Source of the DNA: Chlorocebus sabaeus
Lineage: Eukaryota; Chordata; Mammalia; Primates; Cercopithecidae
Reading direction: 5' to 3'
Length of the DNA: 64,000 nt
Assembly (NCBI RefSeq): GCF_047675955.1
Contig: NC_132909.1
Location: forward strand, 39,669,931 to 39,733,930
A program made the translations under genes and the position numbers. The notes beneath the pieces are model-generated. The model saw only the letters and a list, made by a program, of their open reading frames with translations, was not told where the DNA came from and made no database searches. Every line of letters begins with the position of its first letter. The stretch's first letter is position 1. Below are positions 35,026 through 46,732 of this stretch, piece by piece.

Positions 35026-35336
35026 TGACCAGGGGTGGTGGCTCACACCTATAATCCCAGCACTCTGGGAGGCTGAGATAGGTGGACGACCTGAGGTAAG
35101 AAGTTTGAGACTTGCCTGAGCAACATGGCAAAACCCCATCTCTACAAAAAAAACAAAATATGAAAAAATAGCTAGGTGTGGTGGTGTACACCTATTGTCC
35201 TAGTTACTCAGGAGGCTAATATAAAATGATCGTTTCAGCCTGGAAGGCAGAAGTTGCAGCAAGCCAAGACTGTGCCACTACATTGCAGCCTGGGTGACAG
35301 AGTAAACCCCATCTCAAAACAAACAAAAAAAATTTT
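35026..35336 (+). mobile_element. Alu, plus strand
   Basis: gaccaggggtggtggctcaca to attgcagcctgggtgacag with an A-rich tail. Old and diverged; nested in the L1M. Confidence 0.9.
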
Positions 35337-35501
35337 AAGATGAAAGTTAAAAATTAGTGGGAAAAAATATGGAAATAGAAACACAATATAATAAAACCTG
35401 TGAGATACATCAAATATGGTACTAAGAGGGAAGTTCATAGCCTAAAGACCTGCATCAAAAAAATAGAAAGCTTACATATTAAGGACCTGACATCACACTT
35501 C

Positions 35502-35766
35502 AAGTAACTAGAAAATTAGTAACAAATCAAATTCTAAGTTAGAAGAAGAAATAACAAAAATCAGAACAGAACCAAATGACATTAAGTCCAAAAACAATAA
35601 AAATGATCAACAGAATAAAGAGTTGGTTTTTCAAAAAAACAAAATTGGTAAATTGCTAGCTAGATTAACCACAAACAGAATAGAAATCTAAATAAACAAG
35701 ATCAGAAATGAAAGAACAAACATTACAGTGGATACAACAGTAATATAAAAGATCACTAGAAACGAT
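35502..35766 (+). repeat. Duplicated L1M block, copy 1
   Basis: About 265 bp, from aagtaactagaaaattagt to gatcactagaaacgat. Copy 2 is at 36971-37236, in the same orientation and 1469 bp away, with about 15 differences by eye. Confidence 0.9.
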
Positions 35767-36423
35767 TTTAAACAACTAGACAGACACTCACAAACCTGAA
35801 AACCTAGAAAGAATGAATAAATTCATGGAAACAACCTCCCAAGATAGAGTCAGGAAGAAACAGAGTACCTGAACAAACCAATAATGAGTAGCATGATTGA
35901 GTCAGCAATAAAAAAATGTCTTGACAAAGAAAAGCTCAGGACTAGATAAATGCATGGCAAAATTCTACCAAGTGTACAAAGAATAATAATCCTCCTGAAA
36001 CTCTTACCAAAAATTGAGGATAATAAAATTCTTCCTAAGTCACTCAGAGGTATCACCCTGATACCCTGATGCCAAGGACACAACAAAGAAAACTATTATT
36101 ATATTATTATTTATTATATTATTATTATATAAAATAGACAAATGGAAATCAAACTAAAAGTTTTGGCGCAGAAAAAAATCAACAGGATAAATAAGCAATC
36201 TACAGAATAAAAGAAAATATTTGCAAACTATGTGCCAACATGGAACTAATATTCAGAATTTACAAATAACTCAACTCAAAAATATTACAATAATAATAAA
36301 CAAAGAATTCTATTGAAAATTGAGCAAATAACATTACTAACCATTTTTCAATAAAGACATACAAATAGCCAACACGCATATGAAAAAAAATGCTCAATCT
36401 CAACTAAAAATAAAACTACCATT

Positions 36424-36715
36424 TTTGTTTTATTTTCTGAGACGGAGTCTTAGTTGCCCAGGCTGAAGTACAGCGGTATGATCTCAGTTCACTGCAACCA
36501 CTGACTCCCAGGTTCAAGTACTTCTCCTGTGTCAGCCTCCTGAGGAGTTGGGGCTGCAAGTGAGAGCCACCACACCTGGCTAACTTTTGTACTTTTAGTA
36601 GAGACGTGGTTTCACCATATCAGTCAGGCTGGTGTTGAACTCCTGACCTCGTGATCTGCCTGCCTCCACCTCCCAAAGTGCTGGGATTACAGGTGTGAGC
36701 TACTATGCCTGGTCA
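36424..36715 (-). mobile_element. Alu, minus strand
   Basis: gagacggagtcttagttgcc to ttacaggtgtgagctacta. It separates two non-adjacent parts of L1M ORF2. Confidence 0.92.
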
Positions 36716-36970
36716 GAACTATCATTTGATTCAGAAATCTCATCACTAGGTATCTACCCAAAGAAAAATAGTTTATTATATGAAAATGATACCTATACTT
36801 GCACATTTATTGCAGCATGCTCACAATAACAAACTGTATATACCAGAAAAGCTTAATATTCAAAATATATAGAAAATTCAAAGCAAAGGCAAGTATAATG
36901 ATAACAATGATAATCCAACCAAAAAACAGTCAAAAGACTGAAAAAATATTTTGCCAAAAATATTTCCCAA

Positions 36971-37236
36971 AAATAACCAGAAAATTAATAACAAATCAAA
37001 TTCCAAGTTAGAAGAAGAAATAAATAAAAATCAGAACAGAACCAAATGACATTAAGCCCAAAAGCAATAAAAATAATCAACAGAATAAAGAGTTGGTTTT
37101 TCAAAAAGACAAAATTGGTAAATTGTTAGCTAGATTAACCACAAACAGAATAGAAATCTAAATAAACAAAATCAGAAATGAAAGAACAGACATGACAATG
37201 GATACAACAGTAATACAAAAGATCACTAGAAATGAT
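36971..37236 (+). repeat. Duplicated L1M block, copy 2
   Basis: Matches copy 1 at 35502-35766 through ttagaagaagaaata, gaacagaaccaaatgacatt, aagagttggtttttcaaaa, and ccacaaacagaatagaaatc. The flanks differ at both ends, so this looks like a local duplication and not two whole L1 copies. Confidence 0.9.
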
Positions 37237-37420
37237 TATTTGTATATATTTGTATATTTGAAAATATTTGTATAGATTTATATACAATGACCAACAGATA
37301 TATAAAAAAGTGCTCAATATCACCTACCAACAGGAAACTGCAAATGAAAACAATGATGAGTTATCACTTCAAATCTGTTAGGATTGTTAATATCAAAAAG
37401 AAAAAAGAGAGAAATAAGTA

Positions 37421-39787
37421 ACATCTGTCATTCATGTTCCTGAGATTTCTGAAACAAATCTTAATATCACCACTGCTCTCACACATTTCAGATATAATGG
37501 GAAAAGAAAACTTAAGAAATGATCTAACATGCAGTTCCTCAAAAATACTCAGAAATATTCTTATATTCCCCCGAAACAATGGAAGAGCAGGCATATCATG
37601 CAGTACCTTATAAGCCATAAAGAGGACTTTAGCTGTCACAGTACCCTCTAAGGAAAATCACTAAATAGGAAGTAGAGTCCTTAGAGAATTTAAGGGTATG
37701 AGACAAAAGATGCTCCTATTTGAGAGCTAGAGAAATAAAAATGGCTTTTTAGGAAACCTTTCTACTGAAGCAAAGCATTCTATACCACATTTTAAGGTCT
37801 GGAATTCTTTTTGACCGTTGTACCCCTCGTCTCTGTTATCTGCTTCATTCATTGCTTACCTACCTGAGTATTTGACTACTGTCTCATGTCTCTTCACATT
37901 CCAGGGCTTTTATTTGCTCAAAGCAGTAGATCAGATCAGAGTTACAGACAGCAAGGTCTGTTTTGTGAGAAAAATTAGCATGACTTTCTGGGATTCTCCA
38001 GTTACCAGCCTAGTACTATGTTCAGTAGAGAGGAGAGAATATTATGAAAGATTCTAGAAATTTAATTCCAAAATACTGTTTTCTGACAGAAACTTTTGAA
38101 TATTTAAAACATATGTGACATTTCTGGGTCCTTAGCTGTACTATCCAATACTATTGAATTTAAAATTAGTGCTGGATATTGGATTTTAACATTTGTACAA
38201 CAATGTTTAATGCCACTGAATTTCTAGAATTATCATTAATCTAGAGTGAAGGATACATATTAGCTCAAGAAAGGGGAAGGTTCCTGCTAAGATAAAACAT
38301 CTTGAAAATTTTCTTATCTATTCCAATAAACCTTCAAGTTTTTCTTAAAAGTATTAATCTAAAAATAATTTATGCAGAGCAAAACCTCCCAAAATCATTC
38401 CACAGAGGGAGAAAATAGAAGCCTTATGGTATATTAGAAAATCTGGGGGATATTTATTCTCACCGAGAGACCAGGTTTCTGTAGTTCTCTAACTTTGCAT
38501 CTCTATACAAATTTCACTGATCAGGATTCAGACATACCCACTCCTCCTGAGAGAATTCTATGGCCAAAGCCTTGAATGTTAACATTTCCTAAGAAAACCA
38601 AAACACCCACACATATTTAGCAAATGGCCATGGGCAGTATTGTTAATTTTACTCTAGGTGTTTGAGAGTTACGAGAGCTGCCTCTGTTTTACATGAGAGA
38701 CTGGAACTATCTGATAAAATATTGTTAAATAGAGAAAGATTCTCTAATGTAGTTTTGCATTCTGATGAAATAAAATGAAAAAAAGATCCACAAACCAATG
38801 TAGGTACTATAGTTTTCTAAATAATACAGTGTAAAATTTATGGCATAAACACAAGCATATACAGTTTTGAGTGCCATATTTACATTATGCACAGCAAGTT
38901 CTGTCTAGTTCTCATATGGAGAAGTCACAGTAAGTTAGAAGGTACCTCTCAAATTTTAATGCATATATCAATGAACTGCAGATTTTGTTAAAATATGGAT
39001 TCCAATTCAAAAGGTCTGGGATGAGATCTGAGTTACTGATTTGCTAACAAACTCACAAATGACATAAATGATTTCAACTTAAGGAAAATACTTTATAAAA
39101 CATCTAGTGATAGAACCTGGGTTTTATCCCCATATATATGAGCAGTGAACCAAGATGACAGCCTTCATTTTCCAAAGCAAGATATAGACAAGAGAAACTA
39201 TTAAGAAAAGGGATGTAAGAAAAATGGATGTGCTGTGGTCAAGAATAAGCTGAGGTAAACATCTGGTTCAGTATGACTCAGTGAGTTTGAGTGCAAGTGC
39301 ACAATTCTGCTCATTATGTTTTACATAAGCTCATACTTGGCTCTGAGCCGCTACTCTGTGTAAGGAGTACACAGACAGGTGGATAGTAAAGCTGCTGATC
39401 CAGTACACATGGCTCATGTCCAGGCTTCTGCCCAGAGAGATAATAAAGCCATATCAAAACTGCCTACAATTCCTTGAGTGTTTTTCCAGCAACCCACCAC
39501 TCGCCCACTGACTTATGTCAGACCTCAACTTGGGCTGGAACCTGACACTTGGCATGACTGGGGAGCTTTCAGATTAAATGTGATTGTTTATGCACATTAG
39601 TCAGAAAGTCTCTCCAAAATACCTGTTAATAATACAGTTTTTAGAAAGTGATCTTAAAGTGAAGAATTCCTTCAGAAAACACATTAACCAAGTGAATAAA
39701 ATGAATTGGCAGTTTGGCATCGGGTGCTGATACATATAGGAGGATGCAACATGACTTCTGTGAGATTACTGGCCAAAAAACATTAAT
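37421..39787. other. No gene recognised
   Basis: About 2.4 kb of AT-rich DNA with chance frames only. A stretch near 38985-39055 is weakly like an old hAT element (MER5 type), too weak to call. Confidence 0.45.
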
Positions 39788-40098
39788 TATTATTTTATTT
39801 TATTTATTTATTTTGAGATGGAGTCTCACTCTGTCACCCAGGCTGGAGTGTAGTGGCATGATCCTGGCTCACTGCAAGCTCCGCCTCCCGGGTTCACATC
39901 ATTCTTCTACCTCAGCCTCCTGAGTAGCTGGGACTACTGACGCCCGCCAACAATGCTTGACTAATTTTTTGTATTTTTAGTAGAGATGGGGTTTCACCAT
40001 GTTAGCCAGGATGGTCTCAATCTCCTGACCTCGTGATCCACCTGCCTGGGCCTCCCAAAGTGCTGGGATTACAGACGTGAGCCACCATGCCTGACAAA
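39788..40098 (-). mobile_element. Alu (AluY-like), minus strand
   Basis: gagatggagtctcactctgtc, gcaagctccgcctcccgggt and gttagccaggatggtctcaat to acgtgagccaccatgcctga. A full-length Alu without the monkey-specific AluYR bases. Confidence 0.92.
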
Positions 40099-40448
40099 AA
40101 ACATAAATTATAATCTGAATCTAATCTTGAAAAACATGTTTTATGCAAAGTTCAAGCCACATATGATGCCTATGTTTTCTAATTTCTAGCAGTCTATTTA
40201 AATAATATCTCTTCAGCATTCTAGAAGGCATATTTCTTTGAATTAATTCCTTTACATACATATCTTTCTAAATTATTCCAGGCTATTAATTCCATCCTTT
40301 TCCAGTTGGAATTTTAAAATTATGTTCTTCAGAGAGCTGATGAAGCATTCAGATGGAACCTAAACGGTGCACTTTTCTCCCTCACTGATATCTGAGGACC
40401 CAGCAACAACCCCAATAAGAATGTTTTATATCCCTGAAAAATTCTCTC

Positions 40449-40609
40449 AAAAGCTTAAGGGAATGAATAACTCCACCTTCCACAGGCTTAATCCCAAGGC
40501 ACAAAGCCACCTGCACCAGCAGAGTGAGTCAGCAAGACAGCAGAAGCAGGAATAATTGGCGGGAAGACATATACGCCCTGAAGATGGAGAGGGAGGCCAT
40601 CTGGGTACA
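40449..40609 (+). mobile_element. 5' LTR remnant of the provirus (U3 part)
   Basis: aagcttaagggaatgaataac, gtcagcaagacag and agagggaggccatctggta are shared with 46323-46487. Downstream, the TATA, R and U5 part seen in the 3' LTR is not found, so the 5' LTR is truncated and runs directly into leader- or gag-like sequence. Confidence 0.7.
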
Positions 40610-40899
40610 GCAGCTGGACAAAGGAAGCTCCTCAGCCTCCAGTCGCCTTTCTGTGCATGCCCCTTGGTCACTGATCTCACCTACCAGTAAGTGTCCCAGG
40701 AACCCAGTTAACAGGGAAAAATCAACACAGCCTCTCGTGGTTTCTCTGGTCCAAAAATCCAACGTTGGTCCAAGAAGGCTCTGGCATGTGCCAAGCATTT
40801 GCTGATCATCTGGTCTTAGGGGGATGCCTCTAAGCCATTCGATCCCGTCCTGGGAACAAAAAAGGCAGTGATGACAATCGCTCCTTTTATCGTCTCCCT

Positions 40900-42298
40900 C
40901 CAGCTGCCCAGGATGGTACCCTTTTCACTGTTCTCTCTAGCCTAACCCCTATTATGCGAAATTCCAAGTTTTCCATTCCAAAGGACAGCCTTGGAAGCTG
41001 CCTCATAAAAAACCTACAAACCTTAGGCCTCAGGCAAGATATCCGTGCCTTGTCTTGTTTTGCAATTCAATCTGGACACAATACGAATTGGATAATGGGT
41101 CCAAATGGCCCGCAAATGGAACACTGGACTTTACAATTTTAACTGACTTAATCAATTATTGCTGATGGCTGGAAAAATGAGGAGAAATTCCTTATATCCA
41201 GGCCTTTTTTGCACTCAGATCACAACCCAATCTCTGCAGTTCTTGCTCACCTGTTCAAATCCTCCTCTATTCTCGCCACCCTGATCGCCTTCCTCCTCCC
41301 GACCCTACCTCTTCTTTGGATCCAGCAGACTGCCATCCACCCGTCTCAGCCCCTACCTCTCCCTCTCACCCATCTTCTTTCACCCCCAAGCCTCTTCTTT
41401 ATCTTCTCAGCCACGATCTTCTCAGTCCCCATCTTCTCAGTGGCCATATTCCCAGCCACCATATTCCCAGTAAGCATTATCCACTTCTTTTCCTACACCG
41501 TCCCCTCCTGACAATTCTAGTATTGCCTGTACCCATTAGCCTCCCCCACTACCCTCTCCTGAGGCTTGTAAACCCATCCCGCCACCTTATACTCCTACCT
41601 ATCCTCCACTGCCTGTTAACTCAACCCCTCTTCCCCATTCAAACCCTCAGCAGGAACCACTTCCATGTTCCTCCTCCTCTCCCATCCATACTTGCTCAGG
41701 CGCCATCTTTGGCCCATACCCCATCCTTACTTCAGTGCCGGTGCTACAGTGCCCCCTTTAGGAAGTAGCAGAAACTGAACATACTGTTAAGAGTTCATGT
41801 TCCCTTCTCCCTCACTGATCTCTCTCAAATTAACAAAAAGACTCAGTTCATTTCCAGAAGACCCTACCTCTTATATTGGAGAGCTTCAGTACCTCATCCA
41901 GTGTTATGAACTAACTTGGCATGACCTCTACTTTATCCTCTCTGCCACCTTCTCCCCAGAAGACCAAGACCGTATATGGACCCTCGCTCAGGTGCCTGCC
42001 AATACAACTCATAACCAGGCTCCTGCCCAGCCTACTGGTGCAGAGGCGGTTCCCAACCAGGAGCTCCACTGGGATTATCAAGACGTGGTCCCTGGATGCC
42101 ACCATTGAGACAACATAATTCTCTGTCTCCTTGCAGGACTCAAAAAGGGTGCCCATAAAGTGGTAAACTATGAAAAACTTTCAGAAATCACCCAAGGTCA
42201 TAACGAAAACCCAGCCCTTTTTCTCTCTTGTTTAACTGACACCATGAGAAAGTATACCAACCTAGACCTAGCTAGCCCAGAAGGAACCACTAAATCTT
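40900..42298 (+). pseudogene. Degenerate ERV gag (matrix, proline-rich and capsid parts)
   Basis: Frames in order resemble a gammaretrovirus-like Gag. A matrix-like piece lies at 40954-41142 (RNSKFSIPKDSLG). A proline- and serine-rich linker lies at about 41209-41768. A capsid piece lies at 41797-42108 (FPEDPTSYIGELQYL, YELTWHDLYFIL). A C-terminal capsid piece with major-homology-region character lies at about 42150-42290 (LSEITQGHNENPALF). The pieces sit in different frames separated by stops. The nucleocapsid zinc knuckle is absent because the sequence jumps directly to pol. It is non-functional. Confidence 0.75.
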
Positions 42299-43240
42299 TC
42301 TCTCTCTATACCGATGAATGGTGTGGAGTTGCAGTAGGTGTTCTAACCTAGTCTAAGAGACCCACCCTCCAGGTTGTTGCCTACCTCTCTAAATGGCTTG
42401 AAGCCACAGTTCTAGGATGGCCTGCCTGCCTCTGAACATTGGCAGCAGCTGCTGTCCTCACCCTTGAAGGCCTCAAACTATCTCTCCAAGCCAACTTAAT
42501 AGTTTATTCAACCCATAACGTCAAAGACATGCTAGCTCACCGCAGTGTACTAAGTTTCATCTCTCCCCCACGGCTCCTCCAACTATATGCTCTATTCATA
42601 GAAACTCCACACATCACCATGCTAACCAGCTCCTGTCTAAACTTGGCCACGTGCTTACCTGAAGCTACCACTGTCCAAGATCCTACACACTTCTGTGTCA
42701 ACACTGTTCAAACCTTTCTTATAGTTTTTCCAAACCTAACAGAGCAACCCCTTCCAGATGTCTTCTTTACTTGGTTTGTAGATGGCAGCTCCTTCCTACC
42801 TCAAGGACGCCGGCATGCTGGCTATGCTACAGTGTCACCTCCCCCACACACTATTCAAGCTAATCCGCTCTTCCTAGGCACCACCTCCCAAAAAGCTGAA
42901 CTCATCACCCTCATTCGAGCTCTCACTCTAGCAGTCAGACAACAGATCAACATATATTCAAATTTTCATTATGCTTTCCACATAGTGCACTCACATTCAT
43001 CCATCTGGAAAGAACAGGGTTTCCTAACTGGAAAAAAAAACAAAAACAAAAAAAAACACTCCTGTCATAAATGACTCTCATCAGCAAACTCCTTCAAGCC
43101 AGTAGACTCCTGCAGAAAGCTGCCATCATTTATTGCAGGGGCCACCAAATGCCGGACAATCCTATATCGGTCGGAAATCTAGCAGATAGAGAAGCCAAAC
43201 AAGTAGCCCTACAACCTGTGCAAGGCCACTTTCTGTGCCT
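42299..43240 (+). pseudogene. Degenerate ERV pol: RT connection and RNase H
   Basis: The text after the gag junction matches the connection subdomain of gammaretroviral reverse transcriptase (LYTDEWCGVAVGVL; then 42439-43074). An RNase H-like domain follows, with FVDGSSFLPQG and an AELI helix. The motif that should hold the third catalytic Asp reads YSNFHYAF, so that Asp is lost. An A-rich run at 43033-43057 breaks the frame. A piece at 43071-43210 (YCRGHQMPDNP, GNLADREAKQVAL) is the end of RNase H. Protease and the polymerase palm with its catalytic box are missing. Inactive. Confidence 0.75.
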
Positions 43241-44019
43241 GTCTTCGTTCTCTCCTCTTTACTCCCCAGAAGAAAAGGGGGACTACCAAGCCCAAAACCT
43301 TCAAAACCAAGGACCATTTTATGTCAAGGAAAGGCGCTTCATTCTTCTTCACAATCTCTATCCTCCAAAGCCTCCACAACTCTTTCCATGTCAATTACAA
43401 ACCTCTCCTGCAACTTCTCCACCCTATCCTCATTTGTCTTCACCTTTCCAGCCATGTTTGAGAGATTACCCAGTCCTGCTCTATCTGCCAATCGGTATCA
43501 CCCCACAGCTGCCTCTGGTCACCGCCTTTTCCCACTCACTAAGCCCAGGGCCAGGTACCCAGGCAAGACTGACAAGTAGACTTTACTCACATGCTGCCCG
43601 ATAAACAGCTCTGCAATCTTCTACCCTTTGTCTGTACTTTCTCCAGGTGAGTAGAAGCTTTCCCAACAACTTCAGAAGATGCAAATGTCATCACACAAAC
43701 TCTCAACATGCACATAATTCTCCATTTTGGACTACCAACATTCACCCAGTCCGATAATGGGCTTGCCTTCCTCAGACAAAGTACCCTATAAGTGTCTCTA
43801 TATCCTTACGTATAAAATGAGTTCTCCACACACCCTACAGTTCTCAATCTTCAGGCAAAGTTGAAAAAAATTATCTCTGTTGTTAAATCCCAACTCACCA
43901 AGCTGGCTCTAGAAACCCTCCAGTGGTGGACAAAAAAATCTCCCTTTTGCCCTCATGAGATTCTGCACAACAACAAAGGCACAGTCTTTATAGTCTCTTT
44001 GAAATTATGTTTGGCTGAA
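43241..44019 (+). pseudogene. Degenerate ERV integrase, N-terminal and core part
   Basis: Weakly recognisable integrase text, multiply frameshifted, includes a core-like stretch about 43590-43900 (tccgataatgggcttgcctt reads as a SDNG-type motif). It is interrupted at 44019 by a nested solo LTR; the C-terminal part resumes at 45148. Non-functional. Confidence 0.6.
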
Positions 44020-45141
44020 TGCTGTGGGAAGTCAGGAACTGGCTGAAGCTGTGGCAGAAGAACATAAATTGCAAAGATTTCATGGACAATTACTAGTTCC
44101 CAAAATTAATACTTTTATAATTTCTTATGCCTGTCTTTACTGCAATCTCTGAATATAAATTGTGAAGATTTCATGAACATTTATCACTTCCCCAATCAAT
44201 ACTCTTATAATTTCCTATGCCTGTCTTTAATCTCTTAATCCCGTCATCTTCATAAGCTGAGGATGTATGTTGCCTCAAGACCCTGTGATGATTGCGCTAA
44301 CTGTACAATTGTTTGTAAAACATGTGTGTTTTACAAATGAGATCTGATTGTAAAACATGGGTGGTTGAACAATATGAAATCAGGGCACCCTGAGAAAGAA
44401 CAGAATAACGGCAATTTTCAGGGAACAAGGAAAGATAGCCATAAGGTCTGACTGCCTGTGGGGTTGGGCAAAATACAGCCATATTTTTCTTCTCTCAGAA
44501 AGCCAATGGAAGGACATGTGAATAGGGGAAATATCACTGATTTCTTTTCCCAGCAAGGAATATTAATAATTGATAACCCTGGGGAAGGAATGCATTCCCA
44601 GGGGTAGGCCTATAGACGACCGCTCGGGAGTGTCTGTCTTATGTGGTCAAGAGAAGGGATGAAATATGCCCTGGTCTCCTGCAGTGCCCTCAGACTTGCT
44701 TGGATTGGGAAATTCCAGCTTGGTGAATTCTAGTCAGACTGGTTATCTGCTTGTGAACTCTGTTTCCTGTTAAAATGTTTATCAAGACAATGTGTGCCCA
44801 GTGGGACATGGACCCTCATCAGTAATTCCAATTTTGCCCTTGCCTTGTGATCCTGCTCTCTCCTTTTGCCTTGTGATCTTTTACTGCCCTTTGAAGCATG
44901 TGATCTCTGTGACCCACTCCCTATTTGTACCCCCCCCCTTTTGAAATCCCTAATAAAAACTTGCTGGTTTTGCGGCTCGGAGTTGCCATCATGGTCCTAC
45001 CAATATGTGATGGCATCCCCGGAGGCCCAGCTGTAAAATTTCTCTCTTTGTATTCTTTCTCTTTATTTCTCAGACTGGCCGACACTTAAGGAAAATAGAA
45101 AAGAACCTACATTGAAATATTGGGGGCTGGTTCTCCCGATA
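44020..45141 (+). mobile_element. Second solo LTR, same class II (MER11-like) family
   Basis: It starts tgctgtgggaagtcaggaac and ends gctggttctcccgata. It is collinear with the LTR at 15964-16946, sharing aagatttcatggacaattac, ataagctgaggatgtatgt, ccctaataaaaacttgctgg and the cccagctgtaaaatttctctc region. It is longer (1122 bp) because it keeps a duplicated ataaattgtgaagatttcat segment near 44155. Flanks gctgaa and gccaaa are a decayed 6-bp target duplication. It lies inside the integrase remnant. Confidence 0.85.
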
Positions 45142-45147
45142 GCCAAA

Positions 45148-45436
45148 TTTTGTCTTGGGGCCTCCACCCTTCCCAGATTCTGAGCCACTAGGGAATTACC
45201 TCCCCTCCTTAATCCAGACACAGTCTTTCTTTCATGAAGCAGCAAATGAGGCCATGCCCCTCCCTGTCAACACCTCTTTGTCCTTTCAACATAACTGTCT
45301 TGCAGGCACAGATGTGTTTATCTGCCAACCCAACCCTCACAAAAACCTACAACTGAAGTTGACAGGCCCCTGCACTGTGATACTCAGCACGTTGACCACA
45401 GTGAGAGTCCAAGGACTCCCCAACTGGATTCACTGA
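45148..45436 (+). pseudogene. ERV integrase C-terminal part
   Basis: Continuation of the integrase beyond the nested LTR. A DVFICQPNPHKNLQLKLTGP segment followed by VRVQGLPNWIH looks like the SH3-like C-terminal domain of gammaretroviral integrases. The frame 45155-45436 is open but has no start or upstream domain. Confidence 0.7.
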
Positions 45437-46124
45437 ACCAGGGTCAAGCTCACCCCCAAGGCTACTCCCTCCGCCAAAACATTAACAGTGGGAAACACTC
45501 TTGGAGTCCCTGCATGTAATAATAATTTAAAACAAACAAACAAAAAATAACCATGATCCTTAAAGGCAGGAGGAAGCCAAAGATGGCAACAGGATGAATG
45601 GCCTCCACAACGGATCATCAAATATTACGGTCCTGCCACTTGAGCTGAGGATAGTTCATGGGATTATTGCACTCCCATATATATGCTAACTAGAATAATT
45701 AAGACTACAGGCAGTTTTAGAGATAATCACTAACCAAACCGCCTCAGCTCTGGAAATGCTCACAGAACAGCAAAACCAAATGCATGCTGCTATTTATCAA
45801 AACAGGCTAGCACTAGACTACTTATTAGCAGAAAAAGGTGGGGTCTGTAGTAAGTTTAATATCGCCAATTGTTGTCTTAATATAGACGGTAACAGAAAAG
45901 CAGTACTAGGAATCACTTCAGAAATCAGAAAAGTAGTCCGTGTACCAGTCCGAACCCAGAAGGGGTGGGGCCCAACAAACCTTTTAGGAAGGTGGTTCTC
46001 TAATTCAGGAGGATTTAAAACGCTGGTAGGACCAGTAATCTTCATCACCACGTTCCTCCTGTTGCTCTCCCATGTAATCCCACTAACGATAAAAGCCACT
46101 AAAACTCTTGTTGAAACTAGTTAG
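45437..46124 (+). pseudogene. ERV env remnant: transmembrane-subunit frame (122 codons)
   Basis: 45437-45755 is env-like or spacer text with stops. 45756-46124 is one open frame of 122 codons resembling the TM (fusion-subunit) ectodomain of class I ERV envelopes. It has a coiled-coil-like start, the conserved loop with a CX6CC cysteine pattern (residues about 31-39), a hydrophobic membrane segment (GPVIFITTFLLLLSHVIP) and a short cytoplasmic tail ending in TS. No surface subunit, furin site, fusion peptide or signal peptide is present, so it cannot act as an envelope. The ATG is internal to the ancestral gene. Expression is unknown; I treat it as a fossil. Confidence 0.7.
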
Positions 46125-46247
46125 CCACCAGACAATCCAGACGATGCTCCTGCTAAAACGACACGATGGGTATCAACCCGTCTCTCAAAAATACCCCAAA
46201 AATTAAGTTTTTATTTTTTGAAGGTACCCATCCCACTCCTATGTCAT

Positions 46248-46680
46248 GCCTGAAGTAGTTACTGAGAAAGTTGTCCCTTTTTTCTATAACTAAATAGACA
46301 GGAATGAAAGATTCTCCCTGGGGTCTGAAAGCTTAAGGGAATGAATAACTTCTCCCTCCTCAGGCCCAGTTCCAAGGTGCAAGGCCACTTGTGCCAGCAG
46401 CATGCATCAGCAAGACAGTAGACGCAGGAAGAGATCTGGCTAGAAGACACATTCCCCCTTAAGATCGAGAGGGAGGTTGTCTGGTACTACGTAGCAGTCG
46501 CGTCAGACTGGGACACTTCCTGTTTACAGCGGACTATAAAACCCCTGCCCTGTCCTTACTTGGGGCTGAGGCCATTTTAGGTCTCAGCTCGCCTGCACCC
46601 AGGTCCTCATTAAAACAGTCTGTTCTCCACATTGCCTCATCCTGTCTATTGGCGTGCTCTCAGGGTTTGAACCAATACAA
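46248..46680 (+). mobile_element. 3' LTR of the provirus
   Basis: Contains the U3 text shared with 40449-40609, a TATA-type ggactataaaacccc at 46531, a polyadenylation-type cctcattaaaacagtc at about 46605, and U5-like text ending near 46680. Both outer edges are approximate. Confidence 0.7.
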
Positions 46681-46732
46681 GAGCCTTGCAATCCCCACCT
46701 GCCCAAGCTGATCTGTCAACAAAGAAAATACT

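Larger units (their letters stand above)
32760..37420 (+). mobile_element. Old L1M LINE, fragmented and rearranged
   Basis: Plus-strand L1 ORF1-like text starts near 32880 (aaagagacacaagagaaatc, ggtcttttaaaataatat). ORF2 text follows at 34450-35025, 35337-36423, 36716-36850 and 37237-37420. Recognisable ORF2 words include tatgcaccaaacatcatgg, gtatctacccaaagaaaaat and aaaagtgctcaatatcac. It is interrupted by a young L1 3' end (33291-33446), Alus at 34141, 35026 and 36424, and a duplicated block. The order of ORF2 pieces is not collinear: the aaaaaaatgctcaatctcaac part near 36388 and its equivalent near 37305 bracket later sequence. No intact frame survives. Confidence 0.8.
40440..46680 (+). 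mobile_element. Class I ERV provirus (HERV-H/F-like), internally deleted
   Basis: A plus-strand provirus keeps the order LTR remnant, gag, pol, env, LTR. Related LTR text lies at 40449-40609 and 46323-46487. The gag, RNase H, integrase and env transmembrane parts read like gammaretrovirus-type (HERV-H/F supergroup) proteins. A large internal deletion removes the C-terminal gag, protease and most of reverse transcriptase; another removes the env surface subunit. A 1.1-kb solo LTR is nested in integrase. Every coding part except a short env piece is broken by stops and frameshifts, so it cannot replicate. The exact family is not named. Confidence 0.8.
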
